37,710 nt of DNA from Rikenellaceae bacterium (GTDB lineage Bacteria > Bacteroidota > Bacteroidia > Bacteroidales > Rikenellaceae), in contig JAIRQC010000028.1 of NCBI GenBank assembly GCA_031256675.1, positions 1 through 37,710 on the forward strand, read 5' to 3'. The translations under genes and the position numbers were made by a program. Positions 33,288-37,710 of this stretch are shown here, piece after piece; positions within the stretch are counted from its first letter, which is position 1, and every line of letters begins with the position of its first letter. Under the pieces are notes generated by a model. The model was not told where the DNA came from, made no database searches, and saw nothing but the letters and a program-made list of their open reading frames with translations.

Positions 33288-34322
33288 CTATTCTCTCGAC
33301 AGTCCGATAAACACCGCCGAAAGCATCGTAAAGACGTATGCCTGAATGAATGCAACGAGTATCTCAATGAAACTCATAAATATTCCCATTATGACGAACA
33401 GCGCGGTCATGGAGCTGCTGCCGACGATGTTCATCGTGGTGTGGACGACAAAGATCAGCATCACCATGCTGATTGCTATTGCGTGGCCGCCCATGATGTT
33501 GGCGAACAGACGGATCATCAGGGCGAAGGGCTTGGTAAATACGCCGACGAACTCGATAACAGGGATTATCGGCGCAGGGGCTTTGAGCAGCAGCGGCACG
33601 TCGGGCCAGAAGATCTCGCGCCAGTAGTGACGCGAGCCGAACAGGTTGATCATCAAAAATGTACATGTCGCCAGCGTGAACGTTACGGCGATGTTGCCCG
33701 TAGTGTTGGCCCCGCCGGGGAAGATAGGGATAAGTCCCATCAGGTTGTTTATCAGGATGAAGAAGAATACGGTCAGCAGGTATGGCGAGAAGCGGCGGTA
33801 GTCGTGGCCGACGCACTTGACGATCACATCCTCCTCTATCATCTTCACAACCACCTCCGTCGCGCCCAGAATCCCTTTCGGGGGCTGCATCTCGCGGCGC
33901 CTGTACCACCTGCGCAGGGCGAAGAACAGCCACATCATCAGCGCGGCGTTGATCATCAGCGCAAGCACGTTACGCGTGATTGATATGTCGAACGGTCGGC
34001 TCCCGTCGTGTGCGCGAACTATCTTGCCCTTGTGGTCGCCATCGGCGGCGATGCGGTAGCCGCGATATTCCTCCCCTTCGGTCAGGTGCGACGACGAGAA
34101 CAGTTCCACCCCGCCGCGCCCGACGATGATCACCGGCAGCGACACGGCCACCGGATGGCCACGCCACGTGAGCAGATGCCACTCGTAGCTATCCTGCAAG
34201 TGTTCGAGCAGGAACTCCTTTATGTCGGGACGCTCGCCCCCTGCGGCCTGTTCGTGGCCCGCCTGCGCAGGAATAGCCACGCAAAGAAGCAGCAGGGCGA
34301 ATATGTGTCTGAAAAATTTCAT
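33288..34322 (-). CDS. atpB: ATP synthase F0 subunit a
   Basis: A 344-residue membrane stator subunit. MKFFRHIFALLLLCVAIPAQ resembles a cleavable signal peptide, followed by a ~90-residue periplasmic extension as in other Bacteroidetes. TMs follow from about residue 118. KPFALMIRLFANIMGGH carries the essential Arg271 of the proton channel, and VAFIQAYVFTMLSAVFIGL is the conserved C-terminal helix. The ATG at 34322 starts the signal peptide; an in-frame start at 34358 would add a charged leader. Confidence 0.95.
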   Translation of the reverse strand: MKFFRHIFALLLLCVAIPAQAGHEQAAGGERPDIKEFLLEHLQDSYEWHLLTWRGHPVAVSLPVIIVGRGGVELFSSSHLTEGEEYRGYRIAADGDHKGKIVRAHDGSRPFDISITRNVLALMINAALMMWLFFALRRWYRRREMQPPKGILGATEVVVKMIEEDVIVKCVGHDYRRFSPYLLTVFFFILINNLMGLIPIFPGGANTTGNIAVTFTLATCTFLMINLFGSRHYWREIFWPDVPLLLKAPAPIIPVIEFVGVFTKPFALMIRLFANIMGGHAIAISMVMLIFVVHTTMNIVGSSSMTALFVIMGIFMSFIEILVAFIQAYVFTMLSAVFIGLSRE

Positions 34323-34361
34323 TTGTAAATATTTATTTTTGAGGTTTGCAAGCCTCAAAAA

Positions 34362-34733
34362 TCAATTCTTGTCGCTCCCGTGTCGCACGAAATATATCGT
34401 TTCCCAAACCATATATATAAGGTAAAACACGGCGAATATCACGATGAACGGCTTGCTCCATCCCGCCGCAAGTACATAGATCGCCACGAACAGCACCGAG
34501 AGGGCGATCTTACCGACCCACAGCCCGAGCATGAAGACAAGTTGCGAGTGCGGCGTGCGACGGCCTCCGGAGGCGAGCAGCAGTATGGTCGCCGCCCCCG
34601 TCGCGAAAAAAAACAGCGGCATTGCCCAGTATGCCGGCACACTGTAAAACACCGTGCACACATACGTCTCCACCGCCGCCGCCAGCAGCAGCACGGCAAA
34701 CAATGTGGCTATATGTTTCAAACTGTACGCCAT
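34362..34733 (-). CDS. AtpI-like membrane protein upstream of atpB
   Basis: A 123-residue protein with four hydrophobic segments: SLKHIATLFAVLLLAAAVET (4-23), YWAMPLFFFATGAATILLLA, QLVFMLGLWVGKIALSVLFV and PFIVIFAVFYLIYMVWETIY. Then comes a short polar tail. Position and topology match the AtpI/Bacteroidetes equivalent thought to help c-ring assembly; there is little sequence signature, so the function is inferred from location. Four shortened copies of its first ~15 codons lie in tandem just upstream. Confidence 0.7.
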   Translation of the reverse strand: MAYSLKHIATLFAVLLLAAAVETYVCTVFYSVPAYWAMPLFFFATGAATILLLASGGRRTPHSQLVFMLGLWVGKIALSVLFVAIYVLAAGWSKPFIVIFAVFYLIYMVWETIYFVRHGSDKN

Positions 34734-34739
34734 TATTTT

Positions 34740-34799
34740 CTAAAAATGCCCTTGCAGCACAACAAGCAATGCGACTATATGTTTCAAAATGTACGCCAT
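34740..34799 (-). CDS. Mini-ORF 1 upstream of the atpI-like gene (19 aa)
   Basis: Encodes MAYILKHIVALLVVLQGHF; its TAG is separated from the atpI-like ATG by only 6 bases. The first 14 residues mirror the AtpI-like N-terminus and the tail LQGHF is shared with the other copies. Translation is not demonstrated. Confidence 0.4.
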   Translation of the reverse strand: MAYILKHIVALLVVLQGHF

Positions 34800-34805
34800 T
34801 ATTTT

Positions 34806-34865
34806 CTAAAAATGACCTTGCGGCACAACAAGCAATGCGACTATACGTTTCAAAATGTACGCCAT
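34806..34865 (-). CDS. Mini-ORF 2 upstream of the atpI-like gene (19 aa)
   Basis: Encodes MAYILKRIVALLVVPQGHF and ends 6 bases before mini-ORF 1. It differs from copy 1 by His-to-Arg and Leu-to-Pro changes and a silent third-position change. Confidence 0.4.
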   Translation of the reverse strand: MAYILKRIVALLVVPQGHF

Positions 34866-34872
34866 TATTTTT

Positions 34873-34932
34873 CTAAAAATGTCCTTGCAGCACAACAAAC
34901 AATATGGCTATATGCTTCAAACTGTGCGCCAT
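34873..34932 (-). CDS. Mini-ORF 3 upstream of the atpI-like gene (19 aa)
   Basis: Encodes MAHSLKHIAILFVVLQGHF, closer than copies 1 and 2 to the AtpI-like N-terminus (MAYSLKHIATLFAVL). The spacer to copy 2 has one extra A, outside the reading frame. Confidence 0.4.
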   Translation of the reverse strand: MAHSLKHIAILFVVLQGHF

Positions 34933-34939
34933 TATTTTT

Positions 34940-34996
34940 CTAAAAATGTCCTTGCAGCATGGCAAGCAATGTAATCATGGTCTTCAACACCAGCAT
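34940..34996 (-). CDS. Mini-ORF 4, most diverged copy (18 aa)
   Basis: Encodes MLVLKTMITLLAMLQGHF, with the same hydrophobic pattern and the same LQGHF end. A stop in frame 36 bases upstream of its ATG shows it is not the tail of a long gene. Confidence 0.35.
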   Translation of the reverse strand: MLVLKTMITLLAMLQGHF

Positions 34997-35764
34997 CTGT
35001 CGCAAATCAGTTGCTGTCCTTCGCTGTTAACTTCGTTTTCCATCTCCTTGCAAGGCGGAGTTTCAAATAAACTCGACTCTGCTCTCACCACGAGCGTCGG
35101 TTCGCCCGCCGCCCTGCGGGCTTACTGCGATGCAATTTTCGGCCCGCAGACGGCGGAGGATGTCGCTATGCCTCTGGCAGAGCAGGCAGCCCTCCGCGAG
35201 GCGCGGCTGCGGGCTGCCGGCCTTGCTTCGCAAGACCGTTTTTAACTAAAACTTCGTCGCCCACCGGCAACCAAACTGCTCCGGCCAGCGATTATTCTTC
35301 GAAGCATTGTTGATTACCTTCCTCCGCTATCCCGCGCTGTCCTGTGGACAACGAACAGGCTCCTGTCGGTGATTCTTAGGTGCGAAGCTCCGAATAATTC
35401 TCTCAACTCACGTCTCGTTTGTCACTACTCCACTATTCTGCTACCTCCTTGTGCTATCCGCTTATTGCTTTGTTCGGCCTTGCGGAGCAAGGTCGGCAGC
35501 CCGCAGCCACGCTATGCGGGGGGCTGCTCTGTCGCTTCCGACTCCTGTCGCACCATCCGCCGTCTGCGGTGCCGAAAATCATTTCGCACTACTCGTTTCT
35601 CACTTGTCTCTTATCTGCCCTGCGGGCCAAAAACCGAAACCGCTCCAAGTTACCTCCCTGCGCTACACTTCAAATATTCTTCACGGTTACCTCCCTTCGC
35701 TGGTCGCCCGCCGCCGCACGGACAACCAACCTGCTCCGCTCGGTGATTCTTAGGTGCGAAACTT
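34997..35764. other. Gene-free region between atpC and the mini-ORF array, rich in direct and inverted repeats
   Basis: No convincing gene is seen on either strand in 768 bases. CCGCCGCCCTGCGGGC (35106-35121) pairs with GCCCGCAGACGGCGG (35142-35156). A block at 35135-35161 recurs inverted at 35555-35579. A 20-base direct repeat CGGTGATTCTTAGGTGCGAA occurs at 35367-35386 and 35741-35760, the latter 4 bases from the atpC stop. GAGTTT/AAACTC (35059-35075) and GGCAGCCC/GGGCTGCC (35198-35221) are further hairpins. No TAnnTTTG promoter for the atpI-like gene was found here. Confidence 0.6.
35367..35760. repeat. 20-bp direct repeat bracketing a ~354-bp segment
   Basis: The identical CGGTGATTCTTAGGTGCGAA at both ends is followed by similar bases (GCTCCGAATAATTC and ACTTCTAAGAATTATC). 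The segment between contains a GCAGCCC...GGGCTGC hairpin (35497-35527) and a repeated GTTACCTCCCT(G/T)CGCT phrase (35660 and 35689). It codes for no transposase. Confidence 0.6.
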
Positions 35765-36010
35765 CTAAGAATTATCACAAATCACCGCAACTGTTATCGT
35801 GTCGCTCTCCACCTCCACAAACCCGGATAGTATGTCGAGGGACTGCTCCCTGCCGTCCACGACATACGTCACCCGTCCCACGTCGAGCGACGAGACCAGC
35901 GCGGCGTGACGGGGCAGCACCTCGAAAGCCCCCGACGTGCCGGGCAGTACAACCGAAGCGGCCTGACCGTCGTAAACCACCCTCTCGGGCGAAAGTATTT
36001 TCAACTGCAT
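35765..36010 (-). CDS. atpC: ATP synthase F1 subunit epsilon (short form)
   Basis: An 81-residue protein: MQLKILSPERVVYDGQAASV, then LPGTSGAFEVLPRHAALVSS and ILSGFVEVESDTITVAV form the N-terminal beta-sandwich. The C-terminal alpha-helical hairpin that inhibits ATP hydrolysis in many bacteria is absent, as is usual in Bacteroidetes. It follows atpD by 148 bases that hold no gene. Confidence 0.93.
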   Translation of the reverse strand: MQLKILSPERVVYDGQAASVVLPGTSGAFEVLPRHAALVSSLDVGRVTYVVDGREQSLDILSGFVEVESDTITVAVICDNS

Positions 36011-36158
36011 CGTCTATAATTTCCAATCCGAACCTTCGGCCCGAGCCCTCCAGCCCTCCAAGCCCCGCAGCCGGCACAAAATGCGTCGGAAGCCTCAGGC
36101 GACCAAAACCCCTGTGGTTCTGCTCTCTGCCGCCCCTGCTGCGCAAGGCCGAACATAT

Positions 36159-37709
<1,551 letters not shown>

Positions 37710-37710
37710 C

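Larger units (their letters stand above)
34734..34996 (-). repeat. Tandem 66-67-bp repeats duplicating the 5' end of the atpI-like gene
   Basis: On the minus strand, ATG codons at 34996, 34932, 34865 and 34799 each open a copy of a unit. The unit runs ATG - ~15 codons similar to the AtpI-like N-terminus - CTGCAAGGNCATTTTTAG - AAAA(A)TA, and it abuts the next ATG; the last copy abuts the atpI-like start at 34733. Spacings are 64, 67, 66 and 66 bases. The outermost copy is the most diverged. Confidence 0.85.

Noticed and set aside
34734-34996. CRISPR-like array
   Set aside because: Units are contiguous 66-67-bp copies of one gene's start region with no constant-repeat/variable-spacer structure, and no cas genes are present.

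Overview
The window comes from a member of the Bacteroidales, most likely an Alistipes-like (Rikenellaceae) bacterium. The evidence is promoters of the TTG-N19-23-TAnnTTTG type, BACON/DUF5689/fimbrillin-like lipoproteins, a DUF3098 gene next to uppP, an F-type ATP synthase cluster ordered atpD-C...I-B-E-F-H-A-G, and a GC-rich chromosome. The genus is inferred, not proven.

Region 1 (1-4450) is AT-rich, unlike the rest, and all its genes are on the plus strand. After a truncated HTH/Myb-like C-terminus comes a tight operon of six genes: an alpha-glutamyl/putrescinyl-thymine pyrophosphorylase-family protein, a divergent thymidylate-synthase homologue, a DUF1599 (Nmad1) protein, a DUF1863 TIR protein, an Nmad2-like protein and a membrane-anchored helical protein. 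It ends at a strong bidirectional terminator that abuts the 3' end of a minus-strand tRNA-Cys. This is a probable acquired defence or DNA-base-hypermodification island and the most novel part of the window.

Region 2 (4521-16232, minus strand) starts with three imperfect ~280-bp tandem repeats, followed by a fimbrillin-like lipoprotein preceded by a 53-codon ORF. Upstream lies an operon of cell-envelope genes: BACON/DUF5689 lipoprotein, DRGH-type nuclease lipoprotein, exported EEP-family nuclease/phosphatase, TonB-dependent receptor and second DUF5689 lipoprotein. Together these look like an extracellular nucleic-acid or phosphate scavenging locus.

Region 3 (16233-28420) holds envelope biogenesis genes: rfbC/rfbB/rfbD (dTDP-rhamnose), uppP, DUF3098, ftsX, a YfhO-family membrane protein, a polyprenyl synthetase, waaA (Kdo transferase), a Crp/Fnr regulator and an AT-rich fucosyltransferase-like gene. 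A DJ-1/PfpI gene with its own promoter separates ftsX from DUF3098.

Region 4 (28585-37688, minus strand) is the complete ATP synthase cluster followed by a small exported protein and yraN. Its intergenic stretches are unusual. A 1-kb gap between atpC and the atpI-like gene carries four tandem mini-ORFs that duplicate the 5' end of the atpI-like gene, plus direct and inverted repeats. The atpH-atpA gap carries strong nested hairpins related in sequence to those repeats.
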